Assembly: GCF_900107305.1 (NCBI RefSeq)
Contig: NZ_FNPL01000003.1
Location: 1-64,000 of the forward strand
Length of the DNA stretch: 64,000 nt
Reading direction: 5' to 3'
DNA from: Thermoactinomyces sp. DSM 45892
GTDB lineage: Bacteria > Bacillota > Bacilli > Thermoactinomycetales > Thermoactinomycetaceae
Shown: in pieces, positions 42,689 to 51,631 of the stretch
Layout: every line of letters starts with the position of its first letter
How positions within the stretch are numbered: position 1 is the stretch's first letter
Notes under the pieces: model-generated
What the model was told of the DNA's origin: nothing
What the model saw: the letters and a program-made list of their open reading frames with translations, nothing else
Database searches by the model: none
Translations under genes and position numbers: made by a program

Positions 42689-43462
42689 ATGAAAGCTAAA
42701 TTAAGTGGAATAGTTAGAAAAGTTGTCGCAGACTTAAGTGTAGAAGACTACATTGAGAGTATTGCGCTTGTTGGTTCTATTAATATTAATAGAACATTTA
42801 ATGATTATGACTTATTGGTGTTGCATACTGGCGATCAGATTTACGATCGAGTGGCACAATTGTTTAGTGAATATTATACGATTATGTGTGATGATAGTAT
42901 TAGAATTGGTGTAGAGAATGAAAAAGATATTAATATTGCTTTATTTACGTTAGATGAGTTTCACAATAAAATAGCAAATATATTTAAACCAGCTCAGCCC
43001 ATTGGAGAACATAGAGAGTGGGCAATGGGATACTGGATACCTGAAGTACTTATTCAAGATATTTTATACAGTAAAATACTGTATGATAAAAAATCTGAAT
43101 TTGAAAGTATTATACAATATGTCAAGACGAATATGACAAGTTATAGAGAAATGATTTTGGCTAGATGTGTAGAGGAAGTTAATTTAAAGATTCTGTATAT
43201 GTCGAAAACTGAAAACCTCCTTGAAATTGCTATGTTACGAAATGACTTGCTCTTGGTGTTTATGAGAATTTATTCACTTAGAGAGTTTGACTTCCTTTCT
43301 GGTTTCAAAAGATTTAAAGAAGGGATGGAGAGTATAGGGAGTTTTGAATTGTACAATTTATTCGAAACCTATGCTATGGCTAATGAAAAAAGTGAAGTAC
43401 TTAACTTGACAAAAGAAATGCATGAGAAAATAGTTGGGGGGCAAATCATTGGGATTAAGTAA
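42689..43462 (+). CDS. Nucleotidyltransferase-fold protein
   Basis: 257 aa from ATG 42689 with AAGGATGGTGGG upstream. IALVGSININRTFNDYDLLVLHTGD near residue 25 fits the GS...DxD pattern of the pol-beta-type nucleotidyltransferase fold, and LFTLDEFHNK follows. The C-terminal part is helical. Such proteins adenylylate small molecules or proteins; the substrate is unknown. First gene of the operon. Confidence 0.65.
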   Translation: MKAKLSGIVRKVVADLSVEDYIESIALVGSININRTFNDYDLLVLHTGDQIYDRVAQLFSEYYTIMCDDSIRIGVENEKDINIALFTLDEFHNKIANIFKPAQPIGEHREWAMGYWIPEVLIQDILYSKILYDKKSEFESIIQYVKTNMTSYREMILARCVEEVNLKILYMSKTENLLEIAMLRNDLLLVFMRIYSLREFDFLSGFKRFKEGMESIGSFELYNLFETYAMANEKSEVLNLTKEMHEKIVGGQIIGIK

Positions 43463-44186
43463 GCTTTGTTATGGTACATGGCAGTTTGAATCAAATTTCA
43501 ATAAGGTCTCAAGAAGCGAGGCCATTTCGTTAGTAGCCTATGCCATTGAGCTAGGGATTGAGAGTTTTGATACTGCTTTAGTGTACGGTCAAGGTGATGT
43601 AGAGAAGATTTTGTCAGAGTTTGATATGGGCAAAAAAAACGTTATAACCAAAATTCCTGCTAAGCGAAAGCCTTTTTTGCAAGAAAAGGGGCATATCAGA
43701 GATTTTTATGATGAAGCTTGGATTGAGGAATGTCTTACAAAATCTATTCAAAATTTAAAGTGCAATCCTAAAACAGTTCTTTTACACAATTGGAGCGATA
43801 ATTGGAGAGAGGTTGCATGCATTCTTCAATATTTAGGGGAATTGAAAAAGCAAGGTGTATGCCAAAAAATCGGTCTATCGTTACCTAATTCTTATAATGG
43901 AGTCCTTAATTCTGAAATATTATCCCTTATTGATATTTTAGAGACTCCTTACAATGTGGATGATGTCTGGATTGAGAATAATTATAGATATCTAGAATCT
44001 AATGGTATTGAAGTCATAATACGAAGCTTGTTCAAACAGGGAAATTTTTTGTTGGATAAGGAAGATAAAGAAAAAATTGTTAAAGAAGCATTTACACAAG
44101 CTTCGCTTATATCATCTTATATAGCAGTAGGGATGACATCCAAAGAACAAATAGAGAGAAATGTTGAGATTTTCAAGTGTATTTAA
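43449..44186 (+). CDS. Aldo/keto reductase-family protein
   Basis: 245 aa from TTG 43449, overlapping the previous gene by 14 nt. LSKLCYGTWQF, IESFDTALVYGQGDVEKIL (Asp and catalytic Tyr), NVITKIP (Lys) and VLLHNW (His) give the AKR tetrad in TIM-barrel order. QKIGLSLPNSY and IRSLFKQGNFL follow. Shorter than usual (~300). The usual C-terminal nucleotide-binding segment is weak, so NADPH use should not be assumed. Confidence 0.82.
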   Translation: MGLSKLCYGTWQFESNFNKVSRSEAISLVAYAIELGIESFDTALVYGQGDVEKILSEFDMGKKNVITKIPAKRKPFLQEKGHIRDFYDEAWIEECLTKSIQNLKCNPKTVLLHNWSDNWREVACILQYLGELKKQGVCQKIGLSLPNSYNGVLNSEILSLIDILETPYNVDDVWIENNYRYLESNGIEVIIRSLFKQGNFLLDKEDKEKIVKEAFTQASLISSYIAVGMTSKEQIERNVEIFKCI

Positions 44187-44274
44187 TGTTCAACTCATAA
44201 ATTGTAAGATGCACTATCCATTGCATTTTCTGGACTATATAATTCACTACAATAAATTGATAGGGGTTTTAAAT

Positions 44275-45519
44275 ATGTCGAATCAAATGACTTTAACTAA
44301 GAAAGAATATTTTGAGTCAGCTAATATAGAAACATTCGTTCCTGTAAAAGGTTTAAGGACTGGAACAGAATATATGATGAGAGAATATATGTATGCTGTA
44401 TTGATTCCAGATCGTTCGCATCCACTTTCTTGTGTGAGTGTGTCAAATAACTCATTTAGTATAGATCTTTGGACTGGTTGTGCTTTGCAGTGTAGTTATT
44501 GTCACGTCCAAGGAATGGTTGAAGATATGCAGGGCGAGGGCAAGATGCATGTGAAGCCAGTCAAAAGGAATAGTTTTACAGTCGATGAAATCGTTGATAG
44601 TCTGATAGAACATCCATACTTCATTAGTGATAAAAGTATCATTAGTATCGGAACATCTAGTACGGAACCATTTGCAAGAGGTGAAGTTTGCAATAGTACA
44701 TTTGATCTGATGAGAGCTTTTACTAAAAGAGGATTGAAAAATCCGTTCTGGATTGTAACTAAATTTGGAATTCCGGCTGATAAAATTGTCGACTTTGAAG
44801 AGATTGCACAAACAAATAAAATTATTATTTCTTTATGTTGGTCGAATGCTCCAAAGGAAATTGAACCTGCTAGAAATAATAGATTCGCTCACCTTGAAAA
44901 AATCCGACATATTAATAATATTTCTGTCAATTGGTATATGAGGCCGCTAGTTCCAGAATGGAACGGTACAGTTGAAAACGTGGCGTATATGATAAACTTT
45001 GTAAAAGAAAACTATAGTGGGTGTATTGATTCCATTGTGCCAGGTGGACTCCGCTGGACAGAAGGTATTGAATATGGATTGACAGAGGCACGTGATTTGG
45101 AGATGCCTCAAATTATCAAAGAGGATAACATTAAGAGCATGTCAGATGAGTTATGGGAATCTATTGTGGAAATGTGCAATGAATCATTCCCGGGAGTTCC
45201 AGTTTTCTACCACTCTTCTTGTGCATTGACTCATGCTCTCGAAGTGCCGAGTATTACTCTTTTACAATTTGAAAAGCCTATGGATTGTGGTAGATCTGTA
45301 TGTCCAGATTCTCAAAGGAGTATTTGTACAAATTGTTCTATTTCTGAACAGAGTGTTTTTAAAGTTCAAAGCAAATTAGATGAAATAGGGATCCCAGTAA
45401 ATGTGGTATCTTTGGATGAGAAGAATCTGCAGCTGGAGACTACTCCATCTTTAGATACGTTTACACCAGCAGTGAGGCAGACTATTTTACGAGTTATAGC
45501 TGATGCTATTAACAACTGA
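44275..45519 (+). CDS. Radical SAM enzyme, photolyase-like family
   Basis: 414 aa from ATG 44275 after ATAGGGG. The cluster motif CALQCSYC (C69, C73, C76; CX3CX2C) binds the 4Fe-4S cluster that cleaves S-adenosylmethionine. ISIGTSSTEPFA and WIVTKFG follow as barrel strands; layout recalls the spore-photolyase/COG1533 group. The C-terminal part has CGRSVCPDSQRSICTNC, a compact four-Cys set able to hold a second cluster. It likely performs the key radical step on the carrier-bound or free amino acid. Confidence 0.9.
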   Translation: MSNQMTLTKKEYFESANIETFVPVKGLRTGTEYMMREYMYAVLIPDRSHPLSCVSVSNNSFSIDLWTGCALQCSYCHVQGMVEDMQGEGKMHVKPVKRNSFTVDEIVDSLIEHPYFISDKSIISIGTSSTEPFARGEVCNSTFDLMRAFTKRGLKNPFWIVTKFGIPADKIVDFEEIAQTNKIIISLCWSNAPKEIEPARNNRFAHLEKIRHINNISVNWYMRPLVPEWNGTVENVAYMINFVKENYSGCIDSIVPGGLRWTEGIEYGLTEARDLEMPQIIKEDNIKSMSDELWESIVEMCNESFPGVPVFYHSSCALTHALEVPSITLLQFEKPMDCGRSVCPDSQRSICTNCSISEQSVFKVQSKLDEIGIPVNVVSLDEKNLQLETTPSLDTFTPAVRQTILRVIADAINN

Positions 45520-45571
45520 AAAGGAATGCAACATTAAGAATACTATTTAAATATATAATGGGGTATCAGAG

Positions 45572-45820
45572 ATGAAAAAAGAAGTATTGGGAATATTGGA
45601 AAAGAATATTACAGAAGGTGTGTATGAAGCTATTGAAAAAAATTATGAAGAATGGAGGGATTCTAGTTTATTTGAGCTAGGAATAGATTCATTAAACTAC
45701 ATGGCACTTCTTGTTGATTTAGGAGAGAGCTATAACTTTACCATTGAAGATATTGAAAGCCTGAATACACTTAAAAGCATAGAAGTGATCTTAGAAAAAT
45801 ATGGTGAGCGAAATGCTTAG
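45572..45820 (+). CDS. Stand-alone acyl/peptidyl carrier protein
   Basis: 82 aa. LFELGIDSLNYMALLVDL contains the phosphopantetheine attachment motif, with Ser40 in DSL. The acidic four-helix layout is typical. It overlaps the start of the aaRS-like ligase gene by 8 nt, so the pair is made together. No phosphopantetheinyl transferase gene is in the window; the host enzyme must supply it. Confidence 0.92.
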   Translation: MKKEVLGILEKNITEGVYEAIEKNYEEWRDSSLFELGIDSLNYMALLVDLGESYNFTIEDIESLNTLKSIEVILEKYGERNA

Positions 45821-46808
45821 TGTTAATTTAGCTAGCTTTCCTAAAGAAGTTCAAAAGCTGATTTTGGAGCTTTATAAGCAAAAATATTGTAATGAAGAAA
45901 TTAGACTTGAGGATGAACAACTGCACCTTAATGATGGGATTCATCAATTGATTAGCAGAGAAGTAAGTGCCCTTCAAGCGATATGGAGTAAGAACAAAGA
46001 TCTCTATTTTAAGGAAAAATGTATTGATTGTGATCCAGAAAAACTAGACAATCTGGTCGGGAAATATGGATTAGAGAGAATTAAAAACTCTGTTAATCAA
46101 CTGATGCTGAGATATAAAAATATCGGTAACCAGATTTCTACTTTGAATGTATTGGATGAGTTTAATAGAGGATTATCTAATATTCTATTAGAAATATTTC
46201 AAGTCGATAAGACAATGCAACCTATAGATATACTAGATGAGTATTCCTCAGAAAAGTTAAGATTAGATAGTAATCAAGGGGCGTTGCTAAGTGGAAAGAT
46301 CAACAAAACATTTTATAACTATGCCTTGTGCCATCATTGCTATTCAAAAGTAAAGAGCCATACTATACAAATGGTAACTGGAAATTGTTACCGAAATGAA
46401 AAAGATTATGACAGATTTCGTCTGCCAAAATTCAAAATGACTGAACTTGTTTTCTTTGATTCAGATAATCAGCTCGCTGTACTGAAAGAGAAAATCATGG
46501 CGCTGTTTAAGATAATGGGTGATAGTATCGGATTAAAGTACAGAATTAGAATTGCTAATGACTCTTTTATTACTAATGATGTGGAACGGATTCTATATCA
46601 GGTGTTAAATAAGTCAAAGATTGAATTAGAAGTGTATACTCCTATCGAAGATAAGTATATTTCTATTTGTTCGTCCAATTATCATGGTAGCTATTTTAGC
46701 CAGAAATTCTCTATTACAAGAGAAGATAAGTCGTATATACAGTCAATGTGTGTTGGATTTGGCCTAAATCGTATCATTGAGATACTTAAGGATGCAGGTG
46801 AGTTATGA
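45813..46808 (+). CDS. Class II aaRS-like amino acid:[carrier protein] ligase
   Basis: 331 aa from ATG 45813. Motif 2-like NCYRNEKDYDRFRLPKFK and MTELVFF (~191-215) and motif 3 CVGFGLNRI (313-321) are those of a class II, SerRS-like catalytic core. The tRNA-binding arm is missing. C173/C176, E211 and C313 sit where the family of Bradyrhizobium Bll0957-type ligases has its zinc ligands (from memory). Those enzymes load an amino acid onto a carrier protein, and here the carrier gene lies directly upstream. The amino acid is unknown. Confidence 0.85.
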   Translation: MLSVNLASFPKEVQKLILELYKQKYCNEEIRLEDEQLHLNDGIHQLISREVSALQAIWSKNKDLYFKEKCIDCDPEKLDNLVGKYGLERIKNSVNQLMLRYKNIGNQISTLNVLDEFNRGLSNILLEIFQVDKTMQPIDILDEYSSEKLRLDSNQGALLSGKINKTFYNYALCHHCYSKVKSHTIQMVTGNCYRNEKDYDRFRLPKFKMTELVFFDSDNQLAVLKEKIMALFKIMGDSIGLKYRIRIANDSFITNDVERILYQVLNKSKIELEVYTPIEDKYISICSSNYHGSYFSQKFSITREDKSYIQSMCVGFGLNRIIEILKDAGEL

Positions 46809-48046
46809 AAAAAGGGATAATTATAATAGATCCAACGGATTTTTTTTTGGTAGAGTGTGTAAGGTTCATTGAAAGATACGAAATTTTTATTGTCACTAAT
46901 GATGAGAGAATCATTAGTGACTTCCCTCAATTTAACGATATCAAATTAGATGTCAGAGCGGATTATGATAAAGTAGTTGAGGAGATTGAGAAAATTGTTG
47001 ATTGTGTAGATTCGATCTTTACCACCAGAGAAAGGAGCGTAGTTTTAACAGAAAAATTGAACCAACACTTCAATATGGGTGTAAATCAATATACTGATCC
47101 ACATGTTTTAAGAGATAAATCACTTATGAAACAAATCTGGTTAGAGAATGGATTTCCTACTAGCAAGTATTTATTACATGAGAATGGAATCGACACTAGT
47201 GAACTTTCTTATCCATGTATTATAAAGCCGATTGCGGGATTTTCAAGCACAGGAGTTAAATTGGTTGATAATGAAACAGATCTAAACAGTCAACTTTTAC
47301 AAATTACAATGTATAACAAGATTGCAAAAGATGATAGTAATTTTATGTCCGTTTTGCTAGAAGAATATTTCGCAGGTGAAGAGTATTCAGTAGATACTTT
47401 TTGGTTTAAAGGCGAACCTCATACCTCTTTTGTTATGAAGAAAAGAGGTAGTAATCCACCATATTTTCAAGATAGACTTTATTACACTCCTCCTAGAGAT
47501 GAAAGTAGTCTCTCAGATGAAATTATCTCCTTAGCAAATAACGCAGTCTATAGTCTTGGGATGAGGAGTGGAGTTACCCATGTGGAAGTTAAGTATAATG
47601 GTGCTTCATTCTCACTTATTGAAGCTGGTTTTAGACCAGGAGCAGGTGGCCTATTTTATAAAGCATTTCAACAGCGGGTTAGTTTCGATATTTTTGAGCT
47701 CTATTTTGCCATTATGACAGGAGATGAAAAGATATTATCAACTCTTAAAGCTCCACAAGACGCTAGGAGTGAGGAAGTAAAAGGATTATCATTTTCGTAT
47801 ACTCTTTCCTATGAAGGACATGGATTTATTGAGAAGATTGAGGGAGTGGAAAGAGTGCAAAACCATGATAATTATGATTTAATACTACTAGCCAAAGAAG
47901 AGGATTACATTCCTCCTGAACATCTAAATGGAGCCAATCTCTTAGGGTTGATTATTGGAAAATACACTACTCTTGATGAATTGTTTCAAGAGGCTGACTG
48001 TAATTTTGGAGTTAAATTAAAAATTGTAGGATCTGGAAATCCATAA
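46805..48046 (+). CDS. ATP-grasp ligase, second copy
   Basis: 413 aa, the same length as the ligase at 40888 and clearly related in sequence. ATG overlaps the previous stop (ATGA). YPCIIKPIAGFSSTGVKLV, VLLEEYFAGEEYSVDTFWF and LIEAGFRPGAGGLFYKAF are the ATP-grasp motifs. Shared phrases such as EEY..G.E.SVDT and RPG.GG in both show a common origin. It would couple an amino acid or carrier-derived acid to a second one. Confidence 0.88.
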   Translation: MKKGIIIIDPTDFFLVECVRFIERYEIFIVTNDERIISDFPQFNDIKLDVRADYDKVVEEIEKIVDCVDSIFTTRERSVVLTEKLNQHFNMGVNQYTDPHVLRDKSLMKQIWLENGFPTSKYLLHENGIDTSELSYPCIIKPIAGFSSTGVKLVDNETDLNSQLLQITMYNKIAKDDSNFMSVLLEEYFAGEEYSVDTFWFKGEPHTSFVMKKRGSNPPYFQDRLYYTPPRDESSLSDEIISLANNAVYSLGMRSGVTHVEVKYNGASFSLIEAGFRPGAGGLFYKAFQQRVSFDIFELYFAIMTGDEKILSTLKAPQDARSEEVKGLSFSYTLSYEGHGFIEKIEGVERVQNHDNYDLILLAKEEDYIPPEHLNGANLLGLIIGKYTTLDELFQEADCNFGVKLKIVGSGNP

Positions 48047-48100
48047 AAATATTTGTTGTTTGCTTGCTTAGTGAGTACTATATGAGAGGACTGGATAATA

Positions 48101-49318
48101 ATGCAGCAACAATACCTATTAAATAGGGATATCATTAGTAATGAAGTTGAATATAGTAGATCTGTATATCCTGTTCACTACAAGTATATCCAATATGAAA
48201 ATATTCGGGAATGGTTAGTTCCATATATTTGCTTTTTTGAGACAGGTAATCTAGACATGATGATTAGGAATGTTAAAGAAATTATCCGAAAGAATGATTT
48301 ATTAAGATCTAGCTTTAATAAAACAGAAGATGGCCAAATCAATCTAAATGTCCATAAATACAACGATGATGTGCATATTCCAGTGTATGAGTCATCTGAA
48401 GATAGCATAGAGGATTATTTTGTTCATCTGTCTAATGATTTGAAGAAAAGGAATATTTTTGGAGATGCTCTATACAATATTGCATTCATTAAACATGATG
48501 ATAAAAAAACTTACTTTCTAGGTGTTTTTAATCACATGTTGTCGGATGGAGATTTTGATTTTAAGAATAGGATCTTACATGGCTGTACAAAAGATTTAAT
48601 TACTTTGGACAAAATCAATCGCTATATTGATAATATAGAAGCTAAGAATTTTAGTTATTTTGAGACATATTGTAAGTTAAAAGCTGACATATATTCAAAG
48701 TATAAAATTCCAAGCAATGAATCGATGATGATTTCTTTTTCTAGCTTATTCTTTTTCAAACATAGAAACTATACTGTAGAAGAGTTTTGGTATCATATTG
48801 TTTATTCTGTACTGTTTAGATTATTCCCGATGTATGATGAACTACCAATTTGCGTATTGACCAATGGTCGAAGCTTTGATGATGTTGTTTATGCAAAGGA
48901 TTTTGGAGATTTTCATGATGAAATCATGTTGACTCAGCATGTATCTTCAACGAGAGAAAAAAGAATTGATGATTATCGGGAATATCGAAAAAATCCTTTT
49001 AAAAATGCTAAAGAGTATGTGACATTCTTGCAGAAGACCTCTATTAAAGAAAAGCAGACTACGGATTATATGGAACCACTTGTTCTGTTGATTAGTGGCC
49101 AGTCACCAGACTCTGATTATCGAATTGGATTTAAGAAATACCTTCCTAGGGACAAAAGACATTTTTTGAGTATTAAGGTTGTTTGCGCACCATCTCTTAC
49201 TAGTTTTAAAGTTTACTTTTTGTACTCTCCAGAGATTTCTGATCAAATGGGTAAATTTGAAGAAATTATGCTGGATGAAATTGAAAAATTAACGCAAGAA
49301 CTAGATGAATTGACATAG
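48101..49318 (+). CDS. Condensation-domain-like acyltransferase
   Basis: 405 aa. FNHMLSDGDF (H145, D149, G150) matches the condensation HHxxxDG motif, with the first His replaced by Asn. The region MIRNVKEIIRKNDLLRSSF is the usual N-terminal C-domain helix. A second chloramphenicol-acetyltransferase-like half is recognisable only loosely. It probably transfers the carrier-bound aminoacyl group to an amine or alcohol. Ends the tightly packed operon. Confidence 0.72.
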   Translation: MQQQYLLNRDIISNEVEYSRSVYPVHYKYIQYENIREWLVPYICFFETGNLDMMIRNVKEIIRKNDLLRSSFNKTEDGQINLNVHKYNDDVHIPVYESSEDSIEDYFVHLSNDLKKRNIFGDALYNIAFIKHDDKKTYFLGVFNHMLSDGDFDFKNRILHGCTKDLITLDKINRYIDNIEAKNFSYFETYCKLKADIYSKYKIPSNESMMISFSSLFFFKHRNYTVEEFWYHIVYSVLFRLFPMYDELPICVLTNGRSFDDVVYAKDFGDFHDEIMLTQHVSSTREKRIDDYREYRKNPFKNAKEYVTFLQKTSIKEKQTTDYMEPLVLLISGQSPDSDYRIGFKKYLPRDKRHFLSIKVVCAPSLTSFKVYFLYSPEISDQMGKFEEIMLDEIEKLTQELDELT

Positions 49319-49356
49319 TATATCGTAACTTCAGCCAAAAGTATGGCTTTATTGGT

Positions 49357-49436
49357 TTGAGATGAGTAATTGGTTAATATAAATTTCCTAAATGTTGCAA
49401 GTAACTATTACCCTTTAGTTTAATTACTCATCTCAA
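49357..49436. repeat. 15-bp inverted repeat before peptidase gene
   Basis: TTGAGATGAGTAATT (49357-49371) and its exact complement (49422-49436) enclose ~50 bp. A weaker AGCCA/TGGCT hairpin (49333-49348) comes just before. Could be a terminator/attenuator or an operator for the peptidase gene, which starts 41 bp on. Confidence 0.6.
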
Positions 49437-49476
49437 GTCTATTTAGATATAAAACAGAAAAGGGTGGTGAGAGTGC

Positions 49477-50127
49477 ATGATTAGATATTTATTTAGCAAA
49501 ATTGATTGTTTGCTTGAATTTGAAAATGGATTGAAAGAAACTTTAAATAAAGATTTCAAAACAAATAAGATAGTTTTTATTCCATCAACCCCAGATGAGC
49601 ATCTCAAGACAAGAAAATACACAACTGAAATTCTGGACTATTTTAGAAAAGTTGATGTCGTATTTCGAGATTCAGTTATTTTATATAGTGAAGTAGAAAA
49701 TGAAGTCATGCGGAAAGAATTAGAGAGCGCAGATGCTATATGTTTGATGGGTGGAGATACATTGCAACAATATGATTTTATTAAAAAAAATGACCTTCAG
49801 ATCACTCTAAAAAATTGCAAAGGTGTGATAGTGGGAATTAGTGCAGGCGCGATAAATATGTGTAAGACAGCTGTATTAACTCAAATTCATGAGGTTGATC
49901 AAAACTATGTTTATTCTGGTTTTAACCTGGTCGATATCACGGTTGAGGTTCATTTTGAAAGAGGAAATAAAGTGCAAGAAGAAACAGTTTTAGATGTCGC
50001 CAAAAATATGGATCACTTTTACTGTATTGCAGATTCCTCTGCGATTCGTTTTGATGATGAGAATAAAATGAGGTTGTTTGGAGATGGGATATATAAGGTA
50101 TCAAGCCATGGATTTATGCAAGGTTAG
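49477..50127 (+). CDS. Peptidase E-like (S51 family) serine peptidase
   Basis: 216 aa, with AGGGTGGTGA before ATG. ICLMGGDTLQQY (91-) and VIVGISAGAINMC with nucleophile Ser122 are the signature blocks of dipeptidase E / cyanophycinase-type peptidases. A VHFERGNK segment holds a candidate His. In a cluster that builds a small peptide it could mature the product or destroy it for self-protection, as the S51 member MccF does for microcin C. Confidence 0.85.
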   Translation: MIRYLFSKIDCLLEFENGLKETLNKDFKTNKIVFIPSTPDEHLKTRKYTTEILDYFRKVDVVFRDSVILYSEVENEVMRKELESADAICLMGGDTLQQYDFIKKNDLQITLKNCKGVIVGISAGAINMCKTAVLTQIHEVDQNYVYSGFNLVDITVEVHFERGNKVQEETVLDVAKNMDHFYCIADSSAIRFDDENKMRLFGDGIYKVSSHGFMQG

Positions 50128-50329
50128 GGACCTGTGAGTAGAGCAAGTGATGAGCTCTTTATTATTGAGCGCTTCAGACTACAGATAAAGTCCTACTTTA
50201 AATGGTGTTAACTAGGTAGTTTGTAAACGAAGAAGCAAAAATAGTGTAGGATACTTCTGATATTATATCTCTATAATAATGAAACATCTGTTGACTCATT
50301 AAATTGTTATAGAAACGGATGGAATAGTA

Positions 50330-51574
50330 ATGAAATTTGCTGATTTTCACGTTAATGTTAAAATTCGTATTTTTGAAAAGTTGCTTAGTGGTTTTTTAGG
50401 GAACATGATTTTTCCATTTATGACAATATACTTATCGCAGCATTTTGGAACAAAGATTGCTGGGCTATTACTTATGTTTAATGTTTTAATTGGGATAGGG
50501 ACTAATTTTATTAGTGGTTATTTTTCTGATCGTTATGGAAGAATAAAGATTATAAGGACTGCTGAGCTCTTAAGGTTTGTTGCATTTTTTTCTATGATGA
50601 TCTGCAATTCACCGTGGTTCAATTCACCAGTAATAACATTTTTTATGACAACAATAAACGCCGTTTGTTGGGGATTAGTAAGTCCTGCTAATCAAGCAAT
50701 GCTAATTGATGTAAGTAAGCCAGAGCAGCGTAAACTGATGTATTCAATTATTTATTGGACCAATAACATATCTATCGCAGTTAGTGCAATGATTGGTGCG
50801 CTTCTGTTTAACAAATATTTGTATGAATTATTGGTCGCTCTATCCTTTGGTTCCTTATTAAGTATAATTTTAATTGTATGTTTTATGAAGGAAAGCTATT
50901 TCCCGACGCAAAAGAAGAGTTCTTCATCACACATAATTGAAATCAAAAACATATATTTCGGGGTTTTTAAGGATAGATTGTTTATTTTGTTTACTCTTGC
51001 TGGAATATTAGTTCTTTCTATGGAGTTTCATTTAACTAACTATATCGGTATTCGACTAACTGAAGAGATATCTATACAAAAAATACTATATTGGAATATT
51101 GATGGATTAGGATTAATTGGTATTTTAAGAATGGAGAACACATTATTAGTAGTAATTTTATCACTAATTACTGCTTATTTAGTAAAAAAACTTAAGGATA
51201 GACATGTTTTAGTTGGTGGTGCTTTCTTATCTGTGATTGGTTTTGGGATTATGACATACTTCAACAATATTTGGATATTAATCATTGTAATGATAATAGC
51301 AACAATTGGTGAGGTAATAAAAGTTCCTGTGCAACAGTCGTATTTAGCCGCACTTCCACCGGATAATTCTCGGAGTTCTTATATGGCAGTAAGTGGGCTA
51401 TCGTTTAATATGGCGATGCTAATCTCATCAATTATTGTTACAATAAGCTCGTATGTAGCACCACTTTTGCTATCAATAATTATTACAGGTATTGGATTAA
51501 TAGGTGTAGGTATTTTTTACCTTATTTTACCTAGAATCCAAATAAGATTAGATAAAAAGAATCAATCTGGTTAA
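50330..51574 (+). CDS. MFS transporter
   Basis: 414 aa with 12 predicted membrane helices. FISGYFSDRYGRIKI in the loop between helices 2 and 3 is the MFS signature motif A. Second-half loops include KDRHVL. It lies last in the cluster in the same direction and probably exports the product, giving resistance. Confidence 0.9.
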   Translation: MKFADFHVNVKIRIFEKLLSGFLGNMIFPFMTIYLSQHFGTKIAGLLLMFNVLIGIGTNFISGYFSDRYGRIKIIRTAELLRFVAFFSMMICNSPWFNSPVITFFMTTINAVCWGLVSPANQAMLIDVSKPEQRKLMYSIIYWTNNISIAVSAMIGALLFNKYLYELLVALSFGSLLSIILIVCFMKESYFPTQKKSSSSHIIEIKNIYFGVFKDRLFILFTLAGILVLSMEFHLTNYIGIRLTEEISIQKILYWNIDGLGLIGILRMENTLLVVILSLITAYLVKKLKDRHVLVGGAFLSVIGFGIMTYFNNIWILIIVMIIATIGEVIKVPVQQSYLAALPPDNSRSSYMAVSGLSFNMAMLISSIIVTISSYVAPLLLSIIITGIGLIGVGIFYLILPRIQIRLDKKNQSG

Positions 51575-51631
51575 TGCTTGTCATTAGTATGCATGACCCT
51601 CTTGATCAAATATGACTCAACAATCTACCAT

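Larger units (their letters stand above)
40888..51574. other. Carrier-protein-dependent amino acid/peptide biosynthetic cluster
   Basis: Ten genes: ATP-grasp (leftward), then rightward nucleotidyltransferase-fold protein, aldo/keto reductase, radical SAM, carrier protein, aa:CP ligase-like, second ATP-grasp, condensation-like protein, peptidase E-like, MFS exporter. Overlaps at 43449, 45813 and 46805 show one operon up to 49318. The base composition is clearly more AT-rich than in the phage genes and R-M genes on either side, which suggests separate acquisition. No NRPS, PKS or lanthipeptide synthetase, and no phosphopantetheinyl transferase, is present in the cluster. Confidence 0.8.
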
